64,000 nt of DNA from Bacillus sp. SORGH_AS_0510 (GCF_030818775.1 NZ_JAUTAU010000001.1:392001-456000), one strand, 5' to 3'; numbered from the stretch's first letter, positions 10,658 through 19,711 are shown. The notes: a model not told the origin generated them from the letters alone. Made by a program: numbers and translations.

Positions 10658-11035
10658 ATGAAGAAACGGATAGTATGGCTGTTCAGCTTGGTCATGGTTC
10701 TTCTGGCGGGCTGCGGTTCGGGTGATTTTCAGATTGAGTTAAATACACCAAAATCGTTTACAGTGGATCAACCTTCAACCATTCAAATAAAAGTTTTAGA
10801 TGCTGACGGGAAGCCTGTTACTGGGGCGAAGGTGAGTGTTGATTTGAATATGCATATGATGAGCCATGGTGATATTTCCATGAAGAACATGAAAGAAACT
10901 GCGAATGGAGTGTATACGGAAACGGTTGAATTTGAAATGGAAGGGGACTATACAGCCACCATTCAAATCGATGATGACGGTAAACAGTGGACGGGAGAAA
11001 AGCGGTTTTCGATTGTTGCCAAACAGGCACCTTAA
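10658..11035 (+). CDS. FixH/YtkA-like lipoprotein
   Basis: This is a 125-residue lipoprotein. The signal peptide MKKRIVWLFSLVMVLLAGC ends in lipobox LAGC, so Cys19 is probably lipidated and the protein held on the outer face of the membrane. The rest is one small beta-sandwich domain of the YtkA/FixH type (QIKVLDADGKPVTGAKVSVD, then Met/His-rich HMMSHGDISMKNM, then GDYTATIQ). The Met/His patch could bind copper, as proposed for relatives; that is inference. A second lipoprotein gene follows 69 bases on, same strand. Confidence 0.8.
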   Translation: MKKRIVWLFSLVMVLLAGCGSGDFQIELNTPKSFTVDQPSTIQIKVLDADGKPVTGAKVSVDLNMHMMSHGDISMKNMKETANGVYTETVEFEMEGDYTATIQIDDDGKQWTGEKRFSIVAKQAP

Positions 11036-11104
11036 TTTCCTTGGAAGGAATTCACTAAGCAAGTTCAACCTCCAGACGGGCAAGATAGTCATAGGAGGTG
11101 TAAC

Positions 11105-11692
11105 ATGCTGAAAAAATGGATGTTTCTTTCAGTTGCGGCGTTATTTTTGCTAAGTGGATGTCAGAGCAAGCGCGGGGCGAACAATGAGGCCTATGATTTG
11201 CGGAACGACCGCTCGGCGCCAAATTTTATGTCCAGCACACGAAACAATGCGGATGATCCTGATACGATGGATGATTATGCAACACATAAGAAGGATATCG
11301 TTGATAATATGAGTGATAGCAGCAACGACAAAAATCACCCTGATAATATGTCTGACCGCGGTAAAAACAAGCGGCATTTAGTGGAAGATGATATTACCAA
11401 CCAAAATCCGAACTTCCTTGATCTAAAGAGAACAGGAAGTGGTTCGGAAGCGGGCGGTGGCAAAAATACAGGCAACGATACTTATAAGGCAAAACAGGTC
11501 ATAACAAACACCAAGGAATTTGTGCCAGATTCCATTTGGATTAACGGCGATCGGATGTGGGTGTCTGTGTATAAAAAAGGCATGCTATCTGACAAAGAAC
11601 GAATGGATGCGCAAGCACGTCTTCACAAGAAGCTTATCCAAGCACTGCCTCGGTATGACATTGAAGTTCGTGTAAAGGAAGATCGAAGATAA
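11105..11692 (+). CDS. Putative YhcN/YlaJ-like sporulation lipoprotein
   Basis: This is a 195-residue protein with a lipoprotein signal MLKKWMFLSVAALFLLSGC (lipobox LSGC). Residues 25-110 are Asp/Asn-rich and look disordered. The C-terminal 70 residues (AKQVITNTKEFVPDSIWI to PRYDIEVRVKEDRR) resemble the YhcN/YlaJ spore-lipoprotein family, in which the gene is made during sporulation. I recognise that only from this C-terminal pattern, so the family call is moderate. It has a good GGAGGTG site and a downstream hairpin terminator. Confidence 0.6.
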   Translation: MLKKWMFLSVAALFLLSGCQSKRGANNEAYDLRNDRSAPNFMSSTRNNADDPDTMDDYATHKKDIVDNMSDSSNDKNHPDNMSDRGKNKRHLVEDDITNQNPNFLDLKRTGSGSEAGGGKNTGNDTYKAKQVITNTKEFVPDSIWINGDRMWVSVYKKGMLSDKERMDAQARLHKKLIQALPRYDIEVRVKEDRR

Positions 11693-11720
11693 CATGCTCT
11701 GTTTCCAGGGCATGTTTTTA
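11692..11720 (+). terminator. Intrinsic terminator after the lipoprotein gene
   Basis: ACATGCTC pairs imperfectly with GGGCATGT around TGTTTCCA, followed by TTTTATTTG. Confidence 0.75.
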
Positions 11721-11786
11721 TTTGTATTTTTTTCCTGTTACTGATAAAATTAGAACAAACGTTCCTTTGTGAAGGGGGATTTTTGA

Positions 11787-12254
11787 ATGCAACTTTATTT
11801 TTACAATGAGACATTTAAACAGGATATTGAAGAATATCAAATTACAGAAGAACAACTGCGTTTTACAGGAAAGCCTATAGATTGTATCCAGCTGTCCCAA
11901 GAGGATGTGGATCGCTATTCTATTTTAGCCATGGAAGATAAACAGCTGGTGACTTATTTTGATTTACATAAAAATGAGGGTGCGAAACCATACTCAGATA
12001 ATAAGAATGCCATCCTAATTCGAGCTTTTTCAACCGATAACCGCCACCTTGGAAAAGGCTACGCTAAGAGAGCACTCAGCCTTTTACCCGACTTTGTGAA
12101 GCAACATTTTCCTGAGATCACTGAAATGGTGTTAGGGGTTAATGGGGGAAACGAAATAGCGCAAGGCCTATATAAAAAGTGCGGATTTATAGACGAAGGG
12201 GAAAGAAGAATGGGGCCGAAGGGTGTATTAATTGTCATGAGCTATTATTTATAG
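11787..12254 (+). CDS. GNAT family N-acetyltransferase
   Basis: This is a 155-residue single-domain acetyltransferase. The acetyl-CoA-binding loop region is seen in ILIRAFSTDNRHLGKGYAKR (R/Q-x-x-G-x-G/A pattern, here near residues 72-91), and the C-terminal part has GGNEIAQGLYKKCGF, the usual second half of GNAT folds. The substrate is unknown. The ATG follows GAAGGGGGAT. It stands alone between a lipoprotein terminator and a REP-like element, so genomic context gives no hint of function. Confidence 0.85.
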   Translation: MQLYFYNETFKQDIEEYQITEEQLRFTGKPIDCIQLSQEDVDRYSILAMEDKQLVTYFDLHKNEGAKPYSDNKNAILIRAFSTDNRHLGKGYAKRALSLLPDFVKQHFPEITEMVLGVNGGNEIAQGLYKKCGFIDEGERRMGPKGVLIVMSYYL

Positions 12255-12271
12255 GTGAATTTTTTGGCATC

Positions 12272-12463
12272 CTGTTGATTGGAGCGGAAGGAGCGAAGAT
12301 CCTTGAAAATGCTAACGCATTTCCTTCGTGCGGTGCCGTTTCGATGAAACTTATTCCATGTCCTGTGTGAGTATGGTTCAGGGGAGACTCCGCAGGCACG
12401 TTTCTCCGAGGAGGCTCGCCGAAACACCCACGAACCGCTCGCTCCTGGAGCGGAAATCAACAG
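12272..12463. repeat. REP-like intergenic element, copy 4 (long form)
   Basis: 192 bp bounded by CTGTTGAT and ATCAACAG. Compared with copies 1-3 it holds about 65 extra bases after the left end, including GCTAACGCATTTCCTTCGTG and CGTTTCGATGAAACTTATTC. Copy 5 carries the same extra block, so two subfamilies exist. It occupies most of the 323-base gap before prfA. Confidence 0.82.
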
Positions 12464-12513
12464 ACTAGGATACAAAAAGCATCCTGTAAAATTTTTTCTC
12501 CCGCAAATTGGTT

Positions 12514-12542
12514 TTGACTGCAGTTTTCACCTATACTATAAT
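12514..12542 (+). promoter_or_regulatory. Sigma-A promoter for prfA
   Basis: TTGACT (12514-12519) and TATAAT (12537-12542) are 17 bp apart, ending 35 bases before the prfA start. Confidence 0.75.
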
Positions 12543-12577
12543 TATAATGTTATGGACTAAAAACTGAGGTGAATGCT

Positions 12578-13651
12578 GTGTTTGATCGTCTTCAATCTGT
12601 GGAAGATCGTTACGAAAGGTTAAATGAGCTTTTGAGCGACCCAGAAATTATTAATGATTCAAAAAAACTTCGTGAATATTCAAAAGAACAATCAGATATA
12701 CAAGAAACTGTACAAACGTACCGTGAATATAAAGAAGCTCGCGAACAGCTTCAAGATGCAAAGGCAATGCTTGATGAGAAGCTGGATGCTGAAATGCGTG
12801 AAATGGTGAAGGAAGAAGTCAATGAGCTGGAAGCGCAAATCGAAGAGCTTGAAGCAAAAATGAAAATCCTCCTAATCCCTAAGGATCCGAACGATGACAA
12901 AAACGTTATCTTTGAAATCCGCGGCGCAGCAGGCGGAGACGAAGCGGCCTTGTTTGCTGGTAACTTATACCGCATGTATAGCCGTTATGCGGAAGCACAG
13001 GGTTGGAAAACTGAGCTTCTTGATGCGAGCCCAACAGGTCTTGGCGGTTATAAGGAGATCAGCTTTATGATCAACGGTCAGGGTGCATACTCGAAATTGA
13101 AGTATGAGAACGGTGCCCACCGTGTTCAGCGTGTTCCTGAAACGGAATCCAGCGGCAGAATTCATACATCAACTGCGACGGTTGTTTGTTTGCCTGAAGC
13201 AGAAGAATTAGAAGTGGAAATCAATGATAAAGATATCCGTTTTGATGCGTTCGCGTCGAGCGGTGCCGGCGGACAGTCTGTTAACACGACCATGTCAGCG
13301 GTGCGCTTAACACACATTCCAACCGGAATCGTTGTTTCGATTCAGGATGAGAAATCGCAGCATAAAAACAAGGATAAAGCGATGAAGGTCCTACGTGCGC
13401 GTATTTATGATAAGTATCAGCAGGAAGCGCAGGCTGAATATGATTCTGTTCGTAAATCTGCCGTTGGTTCGGGTGACCGTTCTGAGCGGATTCGTACGTA
13501 CAACTTCCCGCAAAACCGAGTGACTGACCACCGAATCGGGTTAACGATTCAAAAGCTGGATCAAATCTTGGAAGGAAAGCTGGATGATATCATCGATGCT
13601 TTAGTAATGGATGACCAAGCGAAACGATTGGAAGCTGCATCTGATGAATAA
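12578..13651 (+). CDS. prfA: Peptide chain release factor 1
   Basis: RF1 reads UAA and UAG stop codons and releases the peptide from the ribosome. The 357-residue protein has the catalytic GGQ in [17 protein letters not shown], the codon-recognition PxT-type region ([15 protein letters not shown]) and the C-terminal HRIGLT. The start is GTG at 12578 after ACTGAGGTGA, giving [12 protein letters not shown], which matches the family; a GTG three codons earlier overlaps the ribosome site. Its stop overlaps the start of prmC by 8 bases, coupling it to the enzyme that methylates its GGQ. Confidence 0.96.
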   Translation: MFDRLQSVEDRYERLNELLSDPEIINDSKKLREYSKEQSDIQETVQTYREYKEAREQLQDAKAMLDEKLDAEMREMVKEEVNELEAQIEELEAKMKILLIPKDPNDDKNVIFEIRGAAGGDEAALFAGNLYRMYSRYAEAQGWKTELLDASPTGLGGYKEISFMINGQGAYSKLKYENGAHRVQRVPETESSGRIHTSTATVVCLPEAEELEVEINDKDIRFDAFASSGAGGQSVNTTMSAVRLTHIPTGIVVSIQDEKSQHKNKDKAMKVLRARIYDKYQQEAQAEYDSVRKSAVGSGDRSERIRTYNFPQNRVTDHRIGLTIQKLDQILEGKLDDIIDALVMDDQAKRLEAASDE

Positions 13652-14507
13652 AAAGGTATTTGAAGCTCTTCATTGGGCTTCTTCTTTTTTAGTTGAGAGT
13701 GGCCGTGATGAGAATGCGGGAGAGCTGCTTCTTCGTCATTTCACGGGTATGTCACGTGCGCAGCTGTTCGCGAATATTCGCGATGAGTTGACGCCTGGTG
13801 TTTGGGAAGTGTTTGAAAAAGCAGTCTTCGACCATGTTGCAGGTGTTCCGGTACAATACATGATTGGATCGGAGGATTTCTACGGCCGGACGTTTATCGT
13901 CAATGAAGAGGTGTTGATTCCAAGACCGGAAACGGAAGAGTTAGTGGAGGGAACGCTAAAGCGAATCGAGCGGCTGTTTGGTGAAAAAACAGGAGTTAAG
14001 ATTGTGGATATCGGGACTGGCAGCGGAGCGATTGCGGTTAGCCTGAAGCTAGAATGTCCATCCTTGAAGGTGTTTGCCTCTGATATTGCGGGAGCCTCTT
14101 TGGAAGTGGCGAAGGAAAATGCATCTCGCCTTGAGGCGGATGTGGAGTTTGTCCAAGGGGATTTGCTTCAACCGTTTATCGGAGGGGCGTTTGATGTGGT
14201 GGTTTCCAATCCGCCGTATATTCCAACAGGGGATATCGTGACGATGTCTGAGGTTGTGACGGAACACGAGCCGCATCGTGCATTGTTTGCTGGGGAGGAT
14301 GGCTTGGATTTTTACCGCCGCTTTATGGTAGAACTTCCGCAGGTTCTAGGGCGGTGCGCGCTGGTATGTTTCGAAATCGGGGCCGGTCAGGGCGCAGCGG
14401 TAGCGGAGCTTTTTCGAAAAGCGTTTTCTGATGTAAGGGTTGAAGTGGTCAATGATATTAATGGCAGGGACCGCATGGTGTTTGCAGAAATAGGCTTCGG
14501 GGCATAG
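13644..14507 (+). CDS. prmC: Release factor glutamine methyltransferase
   Basis: PrmC uses SAM to methylate the glutamine of the GGQ motif in release factors. The 287-residue protein has an N-terminal helical substrate-binding part (about 1-90), the SAM motif [15 protein letters not shown] near residue 120 and the catalytic NPPY in [10 protein letters not shown]. The ATG at 13644 lies inside the end of prfA, an 8-base overlap that fits translational coupling. Context and motif make the call firm. spoIIR follows in the same direction. Confidence 0.95.
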   Translation: MNKKVFEALHWASSFLVESGRDENAGELLLRHFTGMSRAQLFANIRDELTPGVWEVFEKAVFDHVAGVPVQYMIGSEDFYGRTFIVNEEVLIPRPETEELVEGTLKRIERLFGEKTGVKIVDIGTGSGAIAVSLKLECPSLKVFASDIAGASLEVAKENASRLEADVEFVQGDLLQPFIGGAFDVVVSNPPYIPTGDIVTMSEVVTEHEPHRALFAGEDGLDFYRRFMVELPQVLGRCALVCFEIGAGQGAAVAELFRKAFSDVRVEVVNDINGRDRMVFAEIGFGA

Positions 14508-14623
14508 TGCCTCGGAGCTTTTGTTGTATTGTTGATAGAAAAAATAGTATTTTTTATCATTTTACTAGTTTAAGATTCTGGCAATCTGTCCACAATGAAG
14601 ATATGGAAGGGACGGTGCTGGGA

Positions 14624-15463
14624 ATGAGAAGCAAGTTAGTTGTTTGGGGATATTTAGTGGTTTTATCGTTAGGGACAATCCTAAGTTTATATATGCCGAA
14701 GACGGAAGTAGCCGCGAAGGAGTCGATTGTGATTCCGGGAGAGGCGATTCGCCTCAGGATTCTAGCAAATAGTGATTTTGAATCAGACCAAGCGATTAAG
14801 CGTAAGGTACGGGATGCGGTGAATGCGCAGATTACGCTGTGGGTGCAGGATTTAACGTCGATGGAAAAAGCGAGAACGGTCATTACTTCAAAGCTTCCAG
14901 AGATTCAAGAGATTGCGGAAAAGACGGTACGTGAGCAGGGCTCGGATCAGTCGGTGAAAGTAGAGTTCGGGAAGGTTCAGTTTCCGACCAAGCTGTATGG
15001 ACAGTTTTTATATCCAGCGGGTGAGTATCAGGCAATTTTGATTACGCTTGGCAAGGGTGAAGGGGCGAACTGGTGGTGCGTGTTGTATCCGCCATTATGC
15101 TTTCTTGATTTTTCAAATGGTGTGGCTGTGAGTGAAGGGTTTGAGGGAGAGAAGAAGGCGAAGGCAGAGATGGCTGTGGAAAAGGAAGCGGAGGTTGAGC
15201 CGAAAGCGAAGGTACAGCCTGTTAAAAAAGAGATTGCTGTGACGGATCCGGATGAGGATGAGATAATGAACCGGAAAAAGTATATCGGGGATGAAGAGGA
15301 AGAAGTAGTCGAACATAAAAAGTCAGTTCAGGTAGAGAAGAAAACAGTGAAGAAGGAAGAAAAGAAAGTGAAGAAGCAAGCTCCTGTGTACACAGAGCAA
15401 GATGAAGAGCCGGTAAAGGTGAAGTTTTTCGTAGTAGAGATGTGGGAGAAGTTAATGTACTAG
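14624..15463 (+). CDS. spoIIR: Stage II sporulation protein R with extended charged tail
   Basis: SpoIIR is made in the forespore under sigma-F, secreted into the intermembrane space, and triggers SpoIIGA to process pro-sigma-E in the mother cell. The N-terminal hydrophobic segment (VVWGYLVVLSLGTILSLY) and the core IRLRILANSDFESDQAIKRK with WWCVLYPPLCFLDF match the family. At 279 residues it is longer than the roughly 224 of B. subtilis. The excess is a Lys/Glu-rich stretch (about residues 175-265) before the conserved end KVKFFVVEMWEKL. Starts at 14603 or 14507 are also possible; 14624 best fits the GGAAGGGACGG site. No convincing sigma-F promoter was seen. Confidence 0.9.
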   Translation: MRSKLVVWGYLVVLSLGTILSLYMPKTEVAAKESIVIPGEAIRLRILANSDFESDQAIKRKVRDAVNAQITLWVQDLTSMEKARTVITSKLPEIQEIAEKTVREQGSDQSVKVEFGKVQFPTKLYGQFLYPAGEYQAILITLGKGEGANWWCVLYPPLCFLDFSNGVAVSEGFEGEKKAKAEMAVEKEAEVEPKAKVQPVKKEIAVTDPDEDEIMNRKKYIGDEEEEVVEHKKSVQVEKKTVKKEEKKVKKQAPVYTEQDEEPVKVKFFVVEMWEKLMY

Positions 15464-15492
15464 ACCAGTTCCTATGAGGGGCTGGTTTTTTG
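15464..15492 (+). terminator. Intrinsic terminator of spoIIR
   Basis: ACCAGTTCC pairs with GGGGCTGGT, followed by a T run, directly after the stop codon. Confidence 0.8.
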
Positions 15493-15594
15493 TTGGGAAA
15501 AAATTTACTAGATTCCTGCATTGGTCGTGTTCTATTTTGCCTATCTTTTTCATAATGATAGAACTAGAAATGAATTTAAAAGAGGTGGAAGAGT

Positions 15595-16041
15595 ATGCAG
15601 GCAGTAATTCGTAGAGCAAGTAAAGAGGATGTTGAAAACGTGAGAGAGTTTTTATCAAGGGCAGGGCTGGGGACGGATGGATTGACGGATGAGACGGTGG
15701 ACCACTTTTTATTGCTAGAGAATGAGGACGGCTCGTTACGAGGATCGCTCGGCATGGAGGGATTTGGGGAGGATGGTTTGCTGCGTTCGTTAGTGGTGTC
15801 GCCTGGACAAGCCGACAAGGAAATTTTCGTCCTTTTTGATCAAATGGTGCAATTAGCGAAAGAAAAGGGGATGAGAAGCTTGTTTTTGGCAACAAATAAG
15901 AGTGTGGCGCTTCCGTTTTTTGAATTAATGGGCTTTAAGCGGGTCGAGCGGGAGCAGTTGCCTTCAGGATTTTTTCAGTCAGAGCATATTCGACACGTTT
16001 TAAATGTGGATAACTCGTTATTCTTGAAATTCTCCCTATAA
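15595..16041 (+). CDS. ywlB: GNAT family acetyltransferase YwlB
   Basis: This is a 148-residue acetyltransferase-like protein. It opens MQAVIRRASKEDVENVREFL, the usual GNAT beginning, and has LRSLVVSPGQADKEI where the acetyl-CoA loop should be, but without the canonical R-x-x-G-x-G, so binding of acetyl-CoA may be altered. The C-terminal LFLATNKSVALPFFELMGFK fits the GNAT fold. It lies between spoIIR and ywlC, as ywlB does in B. subtilis. AGAGGTGG precedes the ATG. The substrate is unknown. Confidence 0.85.
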   Translation: MQAVIRRASKEDVENVREFLSRAGLGTDGLTDETVDHFLLLENEDGSLRGSLGMEGFGEDGLLRSLVVSPGQADKEIFVLFDQMVQLAKEKGMRSLFLATNKSVALPFFELMGFKRVEREQLPSGFFQSEHIRHVLNVDNSLFLKFSL

Positions 16042-16297
16042 TTGTGGATATATCCACAAAGTTATCCACTTTTTCCGGAAACTTATACACAATTTGTGGA
16101 TAAAACTTGTTTTTGTCCCCACCATCTTTTATACTTTCAAACGTACTCTGTGAAAAATCTGAGTCGAGGTGCCTAGATTCGCCAAATTTCGATAAAAGGC
16201 TCAGTGACAATAAAGGTGGATAACTATGAACACAAAAGTTTGGAAAGTGGATAATTCTGTGGATAATCTTATGAATAATCCACAGGTTGTGGATGCA
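16042..16297. promoter_or_regulatory. DnaA-box cluster between ywlB and ywlC
   Basis: Nine or ten DnaA boxes (TTATNCACA) occur in 256 bases on both strands. Exact matches are TTATACACA at 16083-16091 and TGTGGATAA at 16095-16103 and 16258-16266. One-mismatch sites are in the palindrome TTGTGGATATATCCACAA (16042-16059, two boxes) and at 16062, 16215, 16246 and 16276; a weaker one is at 16288. Several lie inside the first codons of ywlC. DnaA is reported to bind at the ywlB-ywlC region of B. subtilis, away from oriC. Confidence 0.85.
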
Positions 16298-17269
16298 GCT
16301 CATTTTTTGCGAGAAAATGAAGTGGTAGCCCTGCCGACGGAGACCGTGTATGGCTTGGGTGGTAATGCTGAAAGTGATGAAGCGGTGGCAAAAATTTTCG
16401 CAGCCAAGGGCCGTCCAAGTGATAATCCGTTAATTATACACATTGCGGATCGGGAGCAGTTGAACCGGTTTGTAGCGGAGGTTCCTAAGAAGGCAGAGGT
16501 TTTAATGGATGCTTTTTGGCCGGGGCCGCTCACGATTATTTTTAAAATGACGGAAGGCGTTCTTTCGGACAAGGCAACGGCTGGGTTGGGGACGGTTGGA
16601 GTCCGCATGCCAAATCATCCGGTGGCACTGGCGTTGCTTAAGGCATGCGGACTACCGATTGCAGCCCCAAGTGCGAATAGTTCGGGGAAACCTAGTCCAA
16701 CGAATGCCGTGCATGTCATGGATGATTTAAATGGAAAGATTGCCGGAGTGCTGGACGGTGGCGCAACCGGGGTGGGTGTAGAATCCACGGTGATTGATTG
16801 CACGGAAGCGGTGCCTGTCATTTTGCGTCCGGGTGGAGTGACCAGGGAACAGCTTGAGGCAGTCATTGGTGAAGTTCGGGTCGACCCTGCCTTAACAGAT
16901 GAAGCAGCGAAACCGAAGTCACCAGGAATGAAATACCGCCACTATGCGCCGAACGCGCCGCTTTATATGGTGTCAGGCACCAAGGAATTTTTACAAGGGT
17001 TAGTAGAAGAGAAGCGGCAGGAAGGTTTGCGGGTCGGGGTGTTAACGACGCTGGAGAATGCCGAGTTCTACCATGCCGATGTGGTGTTCGCCTGTGGAAG
17101 CCGAGCAGAGTTGGAGACGGTGGCTGCAGCGTTGTATGATACATTGCGCCGGTTTAACGAGAGTGACGTGGATGTCATTTATAGCGAGATTTTCCCAAGC
17201 ATGGGCGTGGGACATGCTGTTATGAATCGCCTGCAAAAAGCAGCAGGAAATAAATTGATTTCAGAGTAA
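16226..17269 (+). CDS. ywlC: L-threonylcarbamoyladenylate synthase (Sua5/YwlC type)
   Basis: This enzyme makes threonylcarbamoyl-AMP from threonine, bicarbonate and ATP for the t6A base of ANN-decoding tRNAs. The 347-residue protein has the YrdC domain (LPTETVYGLGGNAESDEAVA, KGRPSDNPLIIHI, APSANSSGKPSPT, ILRPGGVT) at about residues 20-205 and, after the linker MKYRHYAPNAPL, the C-terminal Sua5 domain, so it is the long form. The AAAGGTGG site supports the ATG at 16226. Codons 7-20 are built from DnaA-box sequence, which explains the VDN repeats there. A terminator follows. Confidence 0.95.
   Translation: MNTKVWKVDNSVDNLMNNPQVVDAAHFLRENEVVALPTETVYGLGGNAESDEAVAKIFAAKGRPSDNPLIIHIADREQLNRFVAEVPKKAEVLMDAFWPGPLTIIFKMTEGVLSDKATAGLGTVGVRMPNHPVALALLKACGLPIAAPSANSSGKPSPTNAVHVMDDLNGKIAGVLDGGATGVGVESTVIDCTEAVPVILRPGGVTREQLEAVIGEVRVDPALTDEAAKPKSPGMKYRHYAPNAPLYMVSGTKEFLQGLVEEKRQEGLRVGVLTTLENAEFYHADVVFACGSRAELETVAAALYDTLRRFNESDVDVIYSEIFPSMGVGHAVMNRLQKAAGNKLISE
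16969..16981. repeat. GGTGTCAGGCACC palindrome within ywlC
   Basis: An exact copy of the dispersed 13-mer lies in frame inside ywlC, encoding part of MVSGTKEF. It is the only in-gene copy I noticed. Confidence 0.5.
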
Positions 17270-17270
17270 G

Positions 17271-17309
17271 CACCAGGATCTCCGGCGAGGGGGTCTGGTG
17301 TTTTTTTTT
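17271..17309 (+). terminator. Intrinsic terminator of ywlC
   Basis: CACCAGGATC pairs with GGGTCTGGTG, followed by nine T. Confidence 0.85.
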
Positions 17310-17332
17310 GTGTCATTGTTTTGGTGTCATGC

Positions 17333-17361
17333 ACCATTCGTGGACATGATTCCATTTTCCC
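17333..17361. repeat. GGTGTCA-type dispersed repeat upstream of mntP
   Basis: GGTGTCATGCACCATTCGTG followed by GACATGATT. The same layout, with a few changes, occurs at 19619 (GGTGTCAGGTACCACTTGTG then GACATTTGT), so the repeated unit is about 29 nt, longer than the 13-nt palindrome alone. Confidence 0.6.
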
Positions 17362-17432
17362 CCATTGTGACTTCTAAACTGGTTTGGACGTGCATATGCT
17401 TAGGTTAGTTAGTCCAAGGGGGCGGGGACAGG

Positions 17433-17990
17433 ATGTCAGAATTAGTTGGAGAAATGCTAACATTAGTAATAATGGCCTTTGCACTAGGGATGGATGCCTT
17501 CTCGGTAGGGCTTGGTATGGGGATGTATAAGCTTAGGCTTAGGAAGATCTTTGAGATTGGGATTACCATTGGGTTCTTCCATGTGTGGATGCCACTCGTG
17601 GGCTTGCTTACGGGAAAATTTTTATCGGAGAAGTTTGGCACATTTGCGAGCCTTATTGGTGGACTCCTGCTCATGGTTCTTGGGGTGCAGATGATTTGGG
17701 CAAGCCTGAAAAAGGGAGACGAAAAAGTGATCACGCCGGTCGGCTTCGGCTTACTATTATTTGCCTTAAGTGTGAGTCTCGATAGTTTTTCCGTTGGCCT
17801 GACATTAGGGATTTACGGGGCAAAAATTGTCATGGTGCTTCTTTCCTTTGGAATTGTGGCAACTGTATTAACCTGGGCAGGCTTGCTGTTAGGAAAAAAG
17901 GTACAAGGATGGCTTGGGAACTATAGTGAGGCCCTTGGAGGCGCTATTCTCCTTGCCTTTGGCTTAAAACTGATTCTTCCATTATGGTAG
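17433..17990 (+). CDS. mntP: Manganese efflux pump MntP
   Basis: MntP exports Mn(II) across the membrane. The 185-residue protein has six predicted membrane segments in two related halves. Each half carries the conserved acidic pattern: [15 protein letters not shown] near residue 20 and [17 protein letters not shown] near residue 110, whose Asp residues are thought to bind the metal. Position after ywlC matches ywlD of B. subtilis. I looked for a manganese (yybP-ykoY) riboswitch in the 163 bases upstream and saw none; a GGTGTCA repeat lies there instead. Confidence 0.93.
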   Translation: MSELVGEMLTLVIMAFALGMDAFSVGLGMGMYKLRLRKIFEIGITIGFFHVWMPLVGLLTGKFLSEKFGTFASLIGGLLLMVLGVQMIWASLKKGDEKVITPVGFGLLLFALSVSLDSFSVGLTLGIYGAKIVMVLLSFGIVATVLTWAGLLLGKKVQGWLGNYSEALGGAILLAFGLKLILPLW

Positions 17991-18120
17991 ATATTTTCTA
18001 TTAATTGTGTCAATTTCCTAAAAACGGTGGTTGAACTGTGTTAGAATAGATTCTGGTAAATATTTAACATACCAATCTATTAAATTAGCAGTAGGGACGT
18101 TTTTAGAGGAGGGACACGGA

Positions 18121-19614
18121 TTGCAGCGTAAATTTTGGATCGGCCTATGCATGTCATTGATGGTCATTTCTCAATCATTTTTTCCAAAGATGGCCTTAGC
18201 AGAAACGAAGGTAACCGCAGATGAACAGCAACAAATTCAATTGCTGGAAAAAGTAACGGATCAAACGACGTTGATCAAAGGCGTTTCAGCTCCTAACGCC
18301 AGCGTTAAAGTGGAGAAAAATGAGATACTTCTAGGTTCTGCTCAAACAGATGCAGAGGGGAAGTTTGAAGTAAGTGTGGAGAAGCAGCCTGCGAACACTT
18401 CCTTCACCATTACTGTGGAAGTAGAAAAAGTCGATGGGATTCATACATATGTTTTGTTAGTTAAGGTTGCCGCTACCGGCTGGGTGTTAGAGAATGATGT
18501 TTGGTACTTCTATGGACCGGCTGGTGAAAAGCAAACGGGCTGGATCAACGATAAGGGAACAAGCTATTATCTAGATACAACGGGTGCGATGCAAACGGGC
18601 TGGTTATTGGATAACGGCAAGTGGTATTTTTTAAAAAGTTCTGGAGCCATGGCTACCGGTTGGGCTTATGACAGCGGCAAATGGTATTACCTTGGCTCAA
18701 ACGGGCAGATGTTGACCGGCTGGCAGTTTGATGCCGGTGCATGGTACTACCTGTCTGGTTCGGGTCAAATGATTACCGGCTGGCTGAAGGACAATAACCG
18801 CTGGTATTACTTAGCGAATTCTGGCGTGATGAAAACAGGCTGGGTATTTACAGGTGGCAAATGGTATTACCTTGGTTCAAGTGGCGCAATGGCCACGGGC
18901 TGGCTGTATGATGGCGGCAAGTGGTACTACTTGAATTCGGACGGTTCTATGAAAAAATCGAGCTGGATTCAAAGTGGGAGGGACCGTTTCTATCTGGGGA
19001 CTAGCGGTTCAGTATCATCCGTTGTGCTCGATGTTCCGCTTGTAGCACAAATGCCGGAGCTTCCACGCGGATGTGAGGTAACGTCGCTCGCGATGATGTT
19101 GATGGATGCGGGTAAGAGTGTGTCTAAAATGACGTTGGCGTCACAAGTGCGAAAGGACCATACACCCTATTCGAAAACAAATGGACAAGTCTATTTCGGT
19201 AATCCGTATTCTGGATTTGTCGGCGATATGTACACGTTCAGTAAGCCGGGTTTAGGTGTGTATCATGGACCCATCGCTGATCTAGCGGGGCAGTATCTGC
19301 CAGGTCGCGTTGTTGATTTCACCGGATCCAATTTTGAAGAGATTTATAAGCATTTAAATAACGGGAAACCAGTATGGGTCATCAACAATGTGTATTTCGA
19401 TACGGTGCCATCCCAGTATTGGCAGACTTGGAATACCCCTGCTGGGAAAATTTCAATTACCTATAAGGAACACAGTGTCCTTATCACCGGCTATGACAGC
19501 CAATATATTTATTTCAATGACCCATTAGCTGTAGTCAAAAACCGCAAGGTAACGATCAGCGCCTTTAAACGCGGCTGGGTGCAAATGGGCAAACAAGCAA
19601 TTAGCTATCGTTAA
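18121..19614 (+). CDS. Secreted C39-like peptidase with choline-binding-type repeats
   Basis: This is a secreted 497-residue protein. TTG at 18121 follows GAGGAGGG by 7 bases; the signal peptide (FWIGLCMSLMVISQSFF...ALA) spans about 1-26. Residues 30-118 look like a bacterial Ig-type domain. Residues 120-300 hold about nine repeats of roughly 20 residues with the pattern TGW...GKWYYL...G.M, the choline-binding/cell-wall-binding family. Residues 305-497 are a C39-like papain-fold domain, with Cys318 in RGCEVTSLAMML, His in KEHSVLITGYD and Asp in YFNDPLAV, as in YvpB. It may cut a wall-associated peptide; the substrate is unknown. Confidence 0.85.
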   Translation: MQRKFWIGLCMSLMVISQSFFPKMALAETKVTADEQQQIQLLEKVTDQTTLIKGVSAPNASVKVEKNEILLGSAQTDAEGKFEVSVEKQPANTSFTITVEVEKVDGIHTYVLLVKVAATGWVLENDVWYFYGPAGEKQTGWINDKGTSYYLDTTGAMQTGWLLDNGKWYFLKSSGAMATGWAYDSGKWYYLGSNGQMLTGWQFDAGAWYYLSGSGQMITGWLKDNNRWYYLANSGVMKTGWVFTGGKWYYLGSSGAMATGWLYDGGKWYYLNSDGSMKKSSWIQSGRDRFYLGTSGSVSSVVLDVPLVAQMPELPRGCEVTSLAMMLMDAGKSVSKMTLASQVRKDHTPYSKTNGQVYFGNPYSGFVGDMYTFSKPGLGVYHGPIADLAGQYLPGRVVDFTGSNFEEIYKHLNNGKPVWVINNVYFDTVPSQYWQTWNTPAGKISITYKEHSVLITGYDSQYIYFNDPLAVVKNRKVTISAFKRGWVQMGKQAISYR

Positions 19615-19617
19615 TTT

Positions 19618-19665
19618 GGGTGTCAGGTACCACTTGTGGACATTTGTCCTTCCTTGGTGGACACC
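19618..19665. repeat. GGTGTCA-type dispersed repeat
   Basis: GGGTGTCAGGTACCACTTGT begins the unit and GGTGGACACC ends it, so the two ends can pair. It is related to the unit at 17333. Confidence 0.6.
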
Positions 19666-19675
19666 GCTGTGTATT

Positions 19676-19711
19676 AAACCTTTTCCTGAGCAGTTTGGGG
19701 AAAGGTTTTTT
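19676..19711 (+). terminator. Intrinsic terminator of the C39-like gene
   Basis: AAACCTTTTCC pairs with GGGGAAAGGTTT, followed by TTTT. Confidence 0.8.

Noticed and set aside
15452..15895. 147-residue minus-strand frame over ywlB
   Set aside because: Antisense to a gene of recognised family, with no ribosome site and low-complexity Pro/Ser content.
17310..17432. Manganese riboswitch before mntP
   Set aside because: The conserved yybP-ykoY loops were not found. The gap holds a terminator tail and a GGTGTCA repeat.
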